Shown here in pieces: positions 43,393 through 53,778 of a DNA stretch of 64,000 nucleotides. The notes under the pieces were generated by a model. That model saw nothing but the letters and a program-made list of their open reading frames with translations, made no database searches and was not told where the DNA came from. The translations under genes were made by a program, and so were the position numbers. The DNA comes from Bathynomus jamesi (taxonomy: Eukaryota; Arthropoda; Malacostraca; Isopoda; Cirolanidae), in the NCBI GenBank assembly GCA_023014485.1, contig JAJOZX010009066.1, positions 75,001 through 139,000 of the forward strand, read 5' to 3'. Position 1 is the first letter of the stretch. Every line of letters begins with the position of its first letter.

Positions 43393-43637
43393 TTGTTACT
43401 TCGATTAACGTTGGCTCTAAATACAGACACCACCTTCGTTCTACTTAACTTATCATTCTACAAAGCCTTCATAGAACTACATGGGCATACGTATATACAG
43501 TAATGCGTACAATACAAACACCAACTTTGGTAATGACGACTTAATGCACAAGAGAGGGTTTATGCAAAAGACAAAGCATACAAGAATGTCACCTTAATTG
43601 GTGGGCATCGTCTGCATATACCAATGACGATTGATAT

Positions 43638-43725
43638 CCCTTTAAGCCCTGAATTTTTTGTAGGGTTAAGTTATGAATGCGTGTATTTGAAACGTTAGCA
43701 ATTTGTACCTTTCGTCCTTAAAGGG
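43638..43725. mobile_element. piggyBac-like mini-element, copy 1
   Basis: Starts CCCTTTAAGCCCTGAATTTT and ends CTTAAAGGG, followed by TTAA. A diverged copy of the same body lies at 43919-44007. The left TTAA is not preserved. Confidence 0.5.
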
Positions 43726-43918
43726 TTAAATATGGTTTCATCTTTAGTGGTGAATGGAATTCTCTCGCAGCAAAAGAAATAGCTCTTGACCTAGATAACA
43801 AGCATTCATTAGCCCGACGTTAAGTCGACGTTGGTATTTGATATATCCCAAATACCAGAGTTGGTCTAACGGATATTTGCTACGTGGGAATAATATATTC
43901 CATACGAGTGTATGACTA

Positions 43919-44007
43919 ACCGTTTAAGGCCGGAATTTTCTGTAGGTTTAAGTTACGACTGCGTGTATTTGAAACGCTACCAATTTGTATCAGTCGTCTT
44001 GGAAGGG
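43919..44007. mobile_element. piggyBac-like mini-element, copy 2
   Basis: CCGTTTAAGGCCGGAATTTT at the left (preceded by CTAA) and GGAAGGG followed by TTAA at the right. The body GTTACGACTGCGTGTATTTG parallels GTTATGAATGCGTGTATTTG of copy 1. Confidence 0.5.
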
Positions 44008-44074
44008 TTAAAATGCTTTCGTTCTCCAGAATAAATATTTACATAAGCGGGTAATAATTGTTAAATGTTTAAAA

Positions 44075-44345
44075 TGAGGCAAAAACGGCCTCATTTGGTC
44101 GGCGAGACAATATCGACACTCTAAAAACCTAACCTAGCGTGAACTAACCTAACCTAACTCAATAACTTGCCGATTTTATGTCACGTCCATTAGATGTCGT
44201 TAGGAGAACAAAAATGGCATAGCACCGTATCCAGGCTAACAACATCTGATCGACGTGACAAAAGCGACAAGTTATTGGTGGTTATATTAAGTTAACATAA
44301 GTTAGATTACGCTAGGTTAGGTTAGTTTCTTTTCAGAGTCAGTGT
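44075..44345. repeat. Foldback repeat with CCTAA motifs
   Basis: ACTCTAAAAACCTAACCTAG and CTAGGTTAGGTTAGTTTCTT with ATAACTTGCCGATTTTATGT/GCGACAAGTTAT form an imperfect inverted repeat. It is related to 10203-10320. No coding sequence. Confidence 0.6.
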
Positions 44346-44380
44346 TGTCGATCAAACAGGCATGCGTGTCCACCGCACTA

Positions 44381-44474
44381 CAGCGTGTCTCATAAATCCC
44401 TTTACACCTGAACCTTTCCCGACTAGAATAGGTTGAGGGGGTTGAGGGAGTAAAGCTACTTACGGAACACCCTG
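44381..44474. mobile_element. 94-bp mariner-type mini-element
   Basis: CAGCGTGTCTCATAAATCCC at the left and CTACTTACGGAACACCCTG at the right are degenerate inverted ends, each next to TA. Almost nothing lies between the ends. Confidence 0.6.
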
Positions 44475-44479
44475 TACAT

Positions 44480-45145
44480 TCACTTATATACTTACACTCC
44501 AAAAGTAGAGCAAAGCAAAAACTACACAGACATTATATTTTTAAAACCAAATCAAATCATACCGAGTGTTTAATTATAAATAAAAGAAAATTTTTCCTAT
44601 TTCCAAATTGTTTTTTTCAGATTTATTAAATAAAAAAAAACTGGTAACAAAAAATTAATCTTTTTTAGGGTTTTTTTTTTTTTTTTCTTTTTTACTTCAA
44701 ATAAACGTGTCTTCATTTTATTTTTTTTTCTTTTCCTCTTCATTGTTCGTTATCAGACGATGTATTGGACCAAAGTGATAACGAGATGCAGGTTTAAAGA
44801 ACATTCATATATAAAAATTAAAATCTATGTAAAAAAAACAAAAAAAAATTAAAATTATTATTATTTTTTTTAAACATTTTCCTATATTTCAGATCTCATT
44901 TACTCGATTAGATTAAAAAATAAAATATGAAGTTCCACAATTTTTCTTTGCATTTTCTTCAGAATATTAAAACACTTTCAATTTATAGAATTCAATAATT
45001 TATGAATGAAATAAAATTCAAAATTTTCAAGAAAAGAAAATTTTTATTCTCTCAAAAAATGTTTGGAAAAAATAATGTAATAATTTGGTGTTTTACTTTT
45101 CTTATTTGCTTTTACTTGATGTTCGGCTTCTCAAATGTTTATATG
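44480..45145. other. Intergenic, very AT-rich
   Basis: Poly-T and poly-A runs, no gene recognised. Confidence 0.5.
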
Positions 45146-45149
45146 TATA

Positions 45150-45568
45150 CAGGGTGCTTCAAAAAAATGTTACTACATACAGTATATGGCGCTAATATGT
45201 CATTGCTTATCACTTATAGTTTGTGGTTTTTTTTTGGTTCACGTATTTCTGTGTTTATTTGTTTGTTTTTAATAATAATGTTTTTTTCAGGGATTGTGCG
45301 AGTGATTATTGAGTGAACCCCATTCAATGGAAATGGCTACAAGGTTTACATTAGAGTAACGCAAACCTTGTAGCCATCCATTTCCATTAAATGAGGTTCA
45401 CTCATTAATCACTCGCACAATCCCTGAAAATAAAGCGATTATTATTAAAAAACAAGCAAATAAACACACAAATACTTAATAAACCCCCCCAAAAAACCAT
45501 AAACTACAAGTTGTAAGCAATGACATATTAACACCATATAAATGGTAACATGTTTTTGAAGCACCCTG
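45150..45568. mobile_element. Mariner-like palindromic element, copy 1
   Basis: The ends CAGGGTGCTTCAAAAAAATG and GTTTTTGAAGCACCCTG enclose two inverted arms of about 200 bp that meet at a 15-nt loop at about 45346-45360. The left arm contains a start MEMATRFTLE, matching transposase N-termini, which is cut off by the loop. A second copy with the same centre lies at 62334-62737. No 3' half is present. Confidence 0.88.
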
Positions 45569-45576
45569 TGTATATA

Positions 45577-46481
45577 CAGGGCGTCCCAAAAAAATGTATA
45601 CACACTTTAAATACTTATAAAGGCAGTGTTTATTAAAATACATTTCATTTTCAAAATGTAATAGAATCTACAGACATTATTTAATTGTTTTGTCAACGCC
45701 TGTTTTCAAACTGACGTCCGTTCTGGTCCAGGCACTGCTGATAACGCGAAGCAATGGAGTCGCAAACATCACGAAACATTTCGTTTGGTATTTGTGTGCA
45801 TTCTCGTTCAATGGCTGCTCTCAATTCAGCGACTGTTGCAGGTTTTATAGCGTAGACTTTGTCTTTTAAGTATCCCCATAAAAAAAGTCTAGTGGTGTGA
45901 GGTCTGGTGAACGCGGAGGGTATTCTACGAAACCCCTTCGTCCAATCCACATCCACATCGTGCCAAGTACCACTCGCAATACTCCACTCTTCGGTCCGGA
46001 TCATCTTCATTAATAGCATGGACTAATCTCGGAATGTAACTTTTCCATTGACAGCGCTTCAAAATGAGTTGGACAGACGATTCTGAAATTCCTACCTCAC
46101 GACTCGCTTGCCGCACAGATTTTCTTGGACTTTGGTGATACGTTTCCAGTACTCTTTCTTGCTTTGTGGGGCTTGTCGATGTCCGTGGTCTTCCGGAACG
46201 CTTCTTGTGGACATTCTGAACAGTTCCATCGGCTTCAAACTTATCTCTAATTCGAGTGATGGTAAGTCGCGTTGGTGGATCTGTTTGAAACTCCCTCCTA
46301 AACTGTCTTTGCACTTCAACTGCGTTTTCACACTTCCAGTAGCATTTTAGAATGAATTTCCTTTGTTCAAAGCTTAGTCTGACTGCCATTATTAATTCTA
46401 ATGGGTTTAACTTGGAAAGAAAGAAACATCAATTGAGCTATCAGCTGTTAAAGTGTGTATACATTTTTTTGGGACGCCCTG
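45577..46481 (-). mobile_element. Internally deleted mariner, copy 2
   Basis: Perfect CAGGGCGTCCCAAAAAAATG termini with TA on both sides; 905 bp; begins 8 bp after the palindromic element. Differs from copy 1 by scattered substitutions. Confidence 0.92.
45693..46389 (-). pseudogene. Mariner transposase lacking the catalytic centre, copy 2
   Basis: The N-terminal frame 46389-45925 is open: [40 protein letters not shown] and [15 protein letters not shown], up to CEWYLARCG. The junction to the C-terminal WIGRRG block is the same as in copies 1 and 3. A T-run length change before LWGYLKDKVY shifts the frame again, and the tail ends QNGRQFENRR at 45693. The HTH half is intact, so a DNA-binding fragment could in principle be made. 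Confidence 0.9.
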
Positions 46482-46484
46482 TAT

Positions 46485-46819
46485 ATAGCAAAGCCCGACG
46501 TATTATATCTCCAATTATGGGATTCTCGTACCTGAATCAACAATAGGAAATATATTCATTAACAGAAATAATGAACTAAAGTCCAAATAATAATAATAAT
46601 ACCTTTATAATATGATCAATCAATTTCTTACAAAATACGCAAACAAAAGAAAATTGATCGAGAAACACGAATAATGTTAATTAATTTTCATCACACCCAA
46701 TCGCTGTATTTTCATTTATCTTCGTGTAAAACTCTGTAATGCTTTGCTTTCTATGAAACTCTGGGATACGTCGCGGCTACGTGGCTATACCGTTTCTAGT
46801 TAGATCAGCAAGGTTAAGC

Positions 46820-46866
<47 letters not shown>

Positions 46867-47535
46867 CAGTAGATAGAAGGATGACCTTCCTCCGAATTTA
46901 GACGATGTAAAGCGACCGGTAGTTCGGATCTCACGTAAAGCTGTAGGTCCCCTCCGTTATATGACCTTTGTTTGCCGTTACGGAGGAGGTTAAATAATCC
47001 CAAATATTGTTGAAAAGAAAAAAAGCCAATAAGGTGGGGAAACTAGGACCTAGTCGAACCCGAGCCCGTGTAATAACAGCACTTAAATAAGATGGAAAGG
47101 AGAAGGCAATAAAGTGTTGAAACTTGAAGTTAGTGGCATTTTACTGCTTTCTCCTTTTCCACCCAAATTTAGTGGGAATATTGCACTTAAAAATACCATC
47201 AACCCCAAACATAAATATTACTTTGTTAAAATCTAAGGAAGTTTCACGAAATATTTTGCCAAACTACGAATTCTCTTCTTAGAACTGTATTTAACCATTT
47301 CAAACTAGACTAATTATTTAAGTTTTAATAACTGAATACCTTTTCATTCAAAAATTAACATTCTATAAACAGTTTCCTAAAAGTAATTAACATAGATGTT
47401 TATTAATAAAATAATAATGAATAATGATCATTAAATTTCATATCCACTTCTGTGAGAAATCTTCCTTGAAGATAATTTAATTACGTTGTTTTATGTACAA
47501 TTATTAATCTCAGTATTTTATTTTTACAGGTCCAT
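46485..47535. other. Intergenic with (GT)n and a SINE relic
   Basis: (GT)n at 46823-46865. A tRNA-SINE-like piece (AGTTCGGATCTCACGTAAAG + CTGTAGGT) lies at about 46920-46950, similar to 26685 and 62227. No gene. Confidence 0.6.
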
Positions 47536-47539
47536 TATT

Positions 47540-47803
47540 GTAAAGGAAAGCTTGACCAACATACGGCCCGCCAAATATTTGTATCAGGCCCGGCTGACGG
47601 ATACTGAAAATTCATTATCTAATGTCATATTTTATTTCAATAAAATTTAATTTTAAAATAAAATTTTATATAAAATTTGCACACTGGCCCTCGGTGTGGG
47701 TCATTGATTAAAATATGGCCCTTCATGAAGAAAGGTTGGACACCCCTGCTGTGAAGCATTGTTTACAGGTTGGACACCCCTGCTGTGAAGCATTGTTCAC
47801 ACT
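47540..47803. mobile_element. hAT-type MITE relic with tandem end duplication
   Basis: ATACGGCCCGCCAAATATTT...CAGGCCCGGC on the left and GGCCCTCGGTGTGGG...GGTTGGACACCCCTGCTG on the right match the 'CAGGGGTGTCCAACC...GGCCC' type of hAT ends. The last 35 bp (GGTTGGACACCCCTGCTGTG...) are repeated in tandem (about 47735-47803). The left terminus is degraded. Confidence 0.55.
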
Positions 47804-48329
47804 GTATTATACTCGAGGGAGGTAATACTGTACTGTATTTCATTTGCTTCTAATTAGGCCATTCTGCTCATTACCTGTATTTAATTAAACCGAAAAATAT
47901 TTCTCCGAGAAGGAAAATTTCTAAGTATAAGAAATTACTAATTGGTAAAATAATCTGTTTTAATTGGATATTTTATTCTTTTTGGTGACAGGAAGAGTAA
48001 AATTTTTAAAACAAAACGGGATCATTGCTAATTAGTAACCTTTTATGTTTTTCAGAAATTTTATTTCCTAGACGAACATTGTTCCAAAATTGTAATACAT
48101 ACAAATATATGGAAACTTATTTGTTTCCCCATTTTAATTAAAAAAATGGGATCTCCAAGAAAAAATTGACGGAAATTGAAATCTAAATTTATTTGATGTC
48201 AGAATCGTAAAATGAAGAACAGAAACCTTTTAATTCAATCTATTATTCTGAGCATTTATTCAGTATTTATTGACCTAAGTAAAACATTTACACTCGCTGT
48301 AAATTTGATAGATAGCTTCAGGCAGCTTT

Positions 48330-49010
48330 CATGATACATTTCAAACTTTCTTCGCCAAACTCGCTACCACCCCTGTCACCAAATGACACACAATTTTGAT
48401 TCGTTTGAAAGAAGCACTTTTTGCCACTCGTTTGCAGTCCATGCAACTCTTTCTTTGCGTCAGGATAAGTCGTCCTCTCTTTTGCTTCGCATTTAACATC
48501 GGTTTAATTTTTGGTTTTCGTGACCGAAATCCCATTTCACAAAGGCGGCGAGTGTGTTACTGTGGGGTCGTATGAATGCAAATGGTGTGGGGTCACTCGC
48601 ATTTGTAAATAGAACTGTCAATAGCCATGTTTATCAAGAAATCTTAGACTATTTCATGGTGGAGTCTGCAGAGCATTTGTATGGAGACGAACCATTATTT
48701 TTCAACATGACCTGGCGCCAGCTTACGCGGCTCCTGCAACATCTGCGTGGTTTGATGCTCATGAAATCGAAGTACTATCACGGCCAGCTAATTCTCCCGA
48801 TCTTAATTCGATAGAAAATCTTTGAAATATTGCTGAGAAGAAGGTTCAAAATCGCAAACCAGGAACACTTAGTGAAGTGAAGAGGTGTTTGATGACAACC
48901 TGGCAATCGATAACTACAGACGAATGCAAGAGGTTTGTCAATTCGATTCCACGTCGATTAGAGGCCGTAATCAGGGCTAACGGTGGACCAACTAAATAAA
49001 TACTAAGACG
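48330..49010. pseudogene. Tc1-like transposase with internal inversion
   Basis: 48340-48540 reads on the minus strand as the middle of a Tc1 transposase (SRKPKIKPMLNAKQKR; in another frame FQTNQNCVSFGDRG, from the first catalytic block LFSDESKFCVSFG). From 48550 the plus strand gives VLLWGRMNANGVGSLAFVNR, VNSHVYQEILDYFMVE, then a frame with HDLAPAHAAPATSAW (second Asp), SRPANSPDLNSIENL (third acidic block) and a stop after LEAVIRANGGPTK (about 48998). The two halves face each other, so an inversion has occurred. Confidence 0.75.
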
Positions 49011-49328
49011 CAGAGTTAAAAAGTCTGTGATAAAGGTTTAATATATTGGCAATACTCAATAAACATAATGAATTTATTCTATTTTTTTGTAACGCCTAAC
49101 AAGCTATTCTAATAATATGGTATATCGCTATGCATTAACTTTTCACTATTTAATAGGGTTTTTGCTATATTTTAACTTCTTTTCCAAAACTGGCACACAC
49201 AGGTGTCTTTTTTATCATAATGACGTCACAGATACTCGATATTCCTCATAAAGGTGTATAACTTAAAAGTAATATCAAGGTCACGAGCGCATGAGACGGT
49301 ATTCTATTTGTTTAGGTCCAGAGTTGTA

Positions 49329-49697
49329 CAGGGTGTCCCGTAAGTCTGGACCCATAGGGAAAAATAATAAAATTACAAAATACTCCAAAAATTTATTACA
49401 TAATCTGTTCAAAGTGTCCGCCGTTGTGTCGCACACATAGTTGAAGACGCAATCTCCACTGCGACAGCACTTTCTGAATCACAGTCGCAGAAATTTCTTG
49501 ACACGCCTCCACAATGCGTGCTTTAAGGTGGAAAATGTTCTGAAGTTTGACCTCGTACACTTTGGCTTTCAAGTGGCCCCACAAATAAAAATCATAATAA
49601 AAAATAATAAAAAAATAATAATAATAAAATAATAATCATAACATAATAAAAAAATATATTATAAATCCCTATGGGTCCAGACTTACGGGACACCCTG
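49329..49697 (-). mobile_element. Internally deleted mariner-like element
   Basis: The termini CAGGGTGTCCCGTAAGTCTG and CAGACTTACGGGACACCCTG are perfect inverted repeats with TA on both sides. 369 bp. Only the 3' part of the transposase remains (49396-49590 on the minus strand), followed by an ATAATAA-rich stretch replacing the rest. Confidence 0.9.
49396..49590 (-). pseudogene. Transposase C-terminal fragment
   Basis: Starts at YLWGHLKAKVYEVKLQN, just after the missing third catalytic block, and ends RLQLCVRHNGGHFEQIM. This is the usual C-terminal helix region of DUF4817-type mariners. All catalytic residues are absent. Confidence 0.8.
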
Positions 49698-49983
49698 TAT
49701 ATACAATCATTGTTAATATATTAAAGAGAAAGAGGTTAACTAAGTGGCTAGTGGAGGATGATAAAGGGTAAACTCTGCATTCCTTTCCATCCCTGTCATC
49801 CCCTGTAATCTTTTGACCCAATAAGTATATATTACCAATATAAATGATTCATTCTGATTTCATAAGACTCCGTGCCATCAGATCGGGTGCCGAAAAGGAT
49901 TACTGCCCATTCATTGTAATTTTCATTCCCATTCGCGTTAAAGGCACCTAATGGGAATACCTAATATTTCCTAACCCGACTTA

Positions 49984-50606
49984 ATTCAACCTAACCTAAC
50001 ACAATATTAACCTAAGTTAACCTAACACAATATTAACCTAAGTTAACCTAACACAATATTAACCTAAGTTAACCTAACACAATATTAACCTAAGTTAACC
50101 TAACACAATATTGTGTTAGGTTAATATTGTGTTAGGTTAATATTGTGTTAGGTTAATATTGTGTTAGGTTAATATTGTGTTAGGTTAATATTGTGTTAGG
50201 TTAATATTGTGTTAGGTTAATATTGTGTTAGGTTAACTTAGGTTAATATTGTGTTAGGTTAATATTGTGTTAGGTTAATATTGTGTTAGGTTAATATTGT
50301 GTTAGGTTAATATTGTGTTAGGTTAATATTGTGTTAGGTTAATATTGTGTTAGGTTAATATTGTGTTAACACAATATTAACCTAACACAATATTAACCTA
50401 ACACAATATTAACCTAACACAATATTAACCTAACACAATATTAACCTAACACAATATTAACCTAACACAATATTAACCTAAGTTAACCTAACACAATATT
50501 AACCTAAGTTAACCTAACACAATATTAACCTAAGTTAACCTAACACAATATTAACCTAAGTTAACCTAACACAATATTAACCTAAGTTAACCTAACTTGG
50601 ACCAAA
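49984..50606. repeat. CCTAA/AATATT satellite-like array with orientation switches
   Basis: Built from a 16-bp unit AACCTAACACAATATT and a 26-bp unit with an additional AACCTAAGTT. Three blocks: 49984 to about 50115 forward, about 50112-50365 as the reverse complement (GTTAGGTTAATATTGT), about 50366-50606 forward again. The result is a set of long nested palindromes. No coding sequence. Confidence 0.95.
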
Positions 50607-50609
50607 GTG

Positions 50610-51050
50610 GGAAAGTTGAGAATGAGAATGGCATGAATTGGAAATAAAGCCCTAAAAAGTACGAGTATATAAAAGATGATTCCATTCATTGCAGATTTGT
50701 CTCTTTAACGGAGAAGATCGAGACACTTATAGACAGGAAGGCAGGAATACAATATCTCGCTCCTTCAAAATGTGTAATTAAATTTCAGGAGCTTTCTGTA
50801 GCTTCTGAAAGGATTCAATTTCAAAGCCTATTCTAACGCAGATATTCTGTATGAAGCCCATTAGAATATAGGGTCTTTCTAAAGTGAGGACACAGCGAAT
50901 GATTAGGGACCTTTCGAATAATAGACTTCCAAGCCGAAAAAATACAAATAGAATTCTGGGTGTGTGTGTGTGTGTGTGTGTGTGTTTTAAGTCTTCATTA
51001 TAAGAAAAGGTCCTTATCCACATTCTAATGATGGTTGTTTTTATTCTCTC
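50610..51050. other. Intergenic, no gene seen
   Basis: A (GT)n run (about 50960-50985); otherwise nothing recognised. Confidence 0.4.
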
Positions 51051-51076
51051 TCTCTCTCAAATTATATATATATAAT

Positions 51077-51078
<2 letters not shown>

Positions 51079-51142
<64 letters not shown>
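51079..51142 (+). repeat. (GA)n microsatellite
   Basis: About 32 GA units. No CR1 sequence is recognised next to this one. Confidence 0.95.
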
Positions 51143-51145
<3 letters not shown>

Positions 51146-51149
51146 GGGT

Positions 51150-51915
51150 GACAAGCTCGATCTTCATGAAATGAGGAATCACCACACGAAACATTTGAAA
51201 AGTTGAAAGGTACAACACGTATGTACATACATATACATAGGTGGTGTCACAAACCTGTCACCGTGGTCCTAACAAAGTTAATGACACGAGTCTAGTATAT
51301 CGTTTCTAAGCGCATAACAAATTGCACACAGTAAAAAACCGCAATAGGTCATCCCAAAGCACTTGAAAATGATCCATGGAAACCTTCTATGCAAACAAAT
51401 GTGGAAGTAGTTAATGTCACGGCTCTTGGAAGACAACAACAGATAGCCGCAAACAATACATCAAACCAGAACTTTTTATTTTTATTTTCAAACATAAAAG
51501 CGTCGGGTAATTTCTGAAGAGGTGAACGAACGCGAGAACAAAAGTTTGACTGCAAGAGGGAGGACATCTTTGGCTATCCAGTATCCATGCAATAAAGATG
51601 ATTAATTATCGATATTCGTAACGCTCCCTAGAACCAGATAGATGTTTCATTGTTCAGTCACTCGTAAAACATTTTAACAAAAATCGTATATCAACACTCC
51701 CAAAAAGAAAACCATTGGGAAAAACAATGAGAAAATAAAATGACACGAGTAAAAACAGAAGTCAATGAGAAGCCTACAAAATCATCCTTTATATTAGACA
51801 AACTTCGCCTATTTCATCTCACGAAAGTGCAGTTACAAGACACTCCTTTTTCTTCCGATAAACATTCCGTTACAGTGAGGCTTATTATTTCATTAACTCG
51901 TCTCTCATTGTATTC
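51150..51915. other. Intergenic, no gene seen
   Basis: Only short frames without recognisable domains. Confidence 0.4.
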
Positions 51916-51920
51916 ATCAA

Positions 51921-51945
51921 TACTATAATAAGAGAGCCGTCCGTC

Positions 51946-51977
<32 letters not shown>

Positions 51978-52402
51978 CGTCCGTCCGTCCGTCACACTTT
52001 CAGCGTGCGTGCGTGCGTGCGTGCGTCTGTTCCAGCCACAGCTCCAAAGTGAAAGCAGTTACAAACATAAAACTTCACACACATATTGATTAGGTCCCGA
52101 GGTTGTGCACCTGGGTGTTGAATGCCCGGTTAGGTCAACTGTACGCCCTTGACGATTGGTTAGGTTAAGTTAGGTTAGGTTGTTAGGTTAGGTTAGGTTA
52201 GGTTAAGCTTTAACGAAAATATCACGACTCAACCTAACCTAACCTAACCTAACCTAACCAACCTAACCATTCAATTAACCTAGCTAATAACAGCCTTCGA
52301 ACTACAAAATATATTCCGGCCCTCTACTTGGATATGTTTTACTACCCGCACGTAGGGCGGGTCTTTGGCTAACCGTCAGCGAAGCGACGGGTATTGTACT
52401 AG
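51921..52402 (+). mobile_element. Helitron-like non-autonomous element
   Basis: The 3' end has a hairpin CCGTCAGCGAAGCGACGG, a short spacer and CTAG immediately before T, as Helitrons do. The 5' part starts around TAATAAGAGAGCCG, with a CCGT/CTGT microsatellite and GCGT repeats. The interior includes a TTAGG-rich foldback (52130-52270) with the module TAGGTCAACTGTACGCCC. The 5' TC terminus could not be fixed. Confidence 0.5.
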
Positions 52403-52410
52403 TTATATAT

Positions 52411-52641
52411 AATGAGCTCCTAGGAAGAAGTGGCTAAACGATAAAAGTCAAAAACACCAAAAAAACGCAGCTAAAATTGTACCAAATTTGAAAGTGACAT
52501 AACTTTTGAATTTTTGAAGATATTTCGTCAAAATATGCTCAAAAGTTAATCCACTTTCAAATTTGGTACAATTTTAACGGCATTTTTCTGGCGTTTTTTA
52601 CTTTTGCCGCTTAGCCACTTACTCCTAGGAGGGCCTCATAT
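52411..52641. mobile_element. Foldback MITE, copy 2
   Basis: Same family as 10432-10673: ATGAGCTCCTAGGAAGAAGT at the left and CTTACTCCTAGGAGGGCCTC at the right, with the inner pair TTGTACCAAATTTGAAAGTG and CACTTTCAAATTTGGTACAA. It begins 9 bp after the Helitron-like CTAG end. Confidence 0.85.
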
Positions 52642-52894
52642 AATATCAGTAATATATTAATATAACAATTAACTGTTCACCAGTTAACGTCATATTACTA
52701 CCGAGTAAATTATTACTAATAAATATTTATCGTATCGAATGAATCGTTATTACAGGTAAAAGCACCGTACCTTACGTGCAAAACCACCGTACCGTATTAT
52801 TTATACCAACAATTATAATCATCATTTCAACTGGAAACATTTAATTTTATTTATTTATTTTTAAATAAACTGTATGACCACTGCAAAGAGGCTA

Positions 52895-52895
52895 C

Positions 52896-52937
<42 letters not shown>
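52895..52937 (+). repeat. (AC)n microsatellite
   Basis: About 21 AC units. Confidence 0.95.
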
Positions 52938-52938
<1 letters not shown>

Positions 52939-53165
52939 GTTTTATCCTCTTCCAAACAATTACAAAAATTCGTTAAAATTTTTTTATTTGTTTATCGTAA
53001 TAATACTTACTCATTTCCGCGTTACTCATTTTTAAAGGTAATCTCTCCCCTCAAATACGTTATCTTTTTCTGAAATGAACCCCTTCGATATTATTATATC
53101 TCCGTTGACATTTTTAACGTAAGAAAATTAATTAAAACAGGGAAAATTCGTACATGTGTATGTTA

Positions 53166-53450
53166 CAGGGAATCTGTGTAACTAGGGATTTCGCGAAATC
53201 CCTAAAATGTTCAGGGATTTCATGTAAGATTAAGTCGTGATATTTTCGTTAAACCAGCTGGAAAATTATTATTGAATGCCCGGTTAGGTTAAATGAATGG
53301 CTGGTTAGGTCAACTGTATGCCCTTGACGATTGGTTAGGTTAAGCTGTGATATTTTCGTGCAAACTAACAAAAATATTACAACTTAACTATATGAAATCC
53401 CTGAACATTTTTAGGGATTTCATGAAATCCCTAGTAACACAGATTCCCTG
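53166..53450. mobile_element. TA-flanked foldback with TTAGG module inside
   Basis: The ends CAGGGAATCTGTGT and ACACAGATTCCCTG are inverted, with TA on both sides (53164-53165 and 53451-53452). The arms continue with AGGGATTTCGCGAAATCCCT and AGGGATTTCATGAAATCCCT. The core holds two GATATTTTCGT words and the module TAGGTCAACTGTATGCCC shared with 10950 and 52131. Confidence 0.8.
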
Positions 53451-53452
53451 TA

Positions 53453-53459
<7 letters not shown>

Positions 53460-53488
<29 letters not shown>

Positions 53489-53778
53489 TACATGTTTATT
53501 GGGGTATTTTTGCACGTAGGAATTGGTGTACTCTTTGTGGTCAGCGCTCGAAGCAGAGTGGGTAAAACTGTTTCCTTACAAGCGAAGCGAAAAGACTGAG
53601 GTTGCAGAGGTGTGGGGTGGTGGTGGTGGTTCGGGGATAGGGTTTGAGCCCGATGGTGCTGGTAATACTGAAACAGGAGTTAGCGCAATGGACATCATTA
53701 ATTGGCCTGAGCACCGTGCCAGGTTCTGGTTTTCTTGAGTGATTATTGTGTTTATATTATACTTAACATCATTGATTA
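53460..53778 (+). other. AC/TA microsatellite and an unassigned small frame
   Basis: (AC)n(TA)n at about 53453-53488. A 71-aa frame (53523-53738) with a Gly-rich patch has no recognisable domain and no supporting context; probably not a gene. Confidence 0.4.

Noticed and set aside
43170..43448. 92-aa ORF as a gene
   Set aside because: Its text is produced by 28-bp tandem repeats.
49984..50606. True telomere
   Set aside because: The units are not pure TTAGG, the orientation switches, and unique DNA lies on both sides; interstitial satellite-like DNA instead.
53523..53738. 71-aa frame as a gene
   Set aside because: No domain, no context, and a mirror frame of equal length on the other strand.
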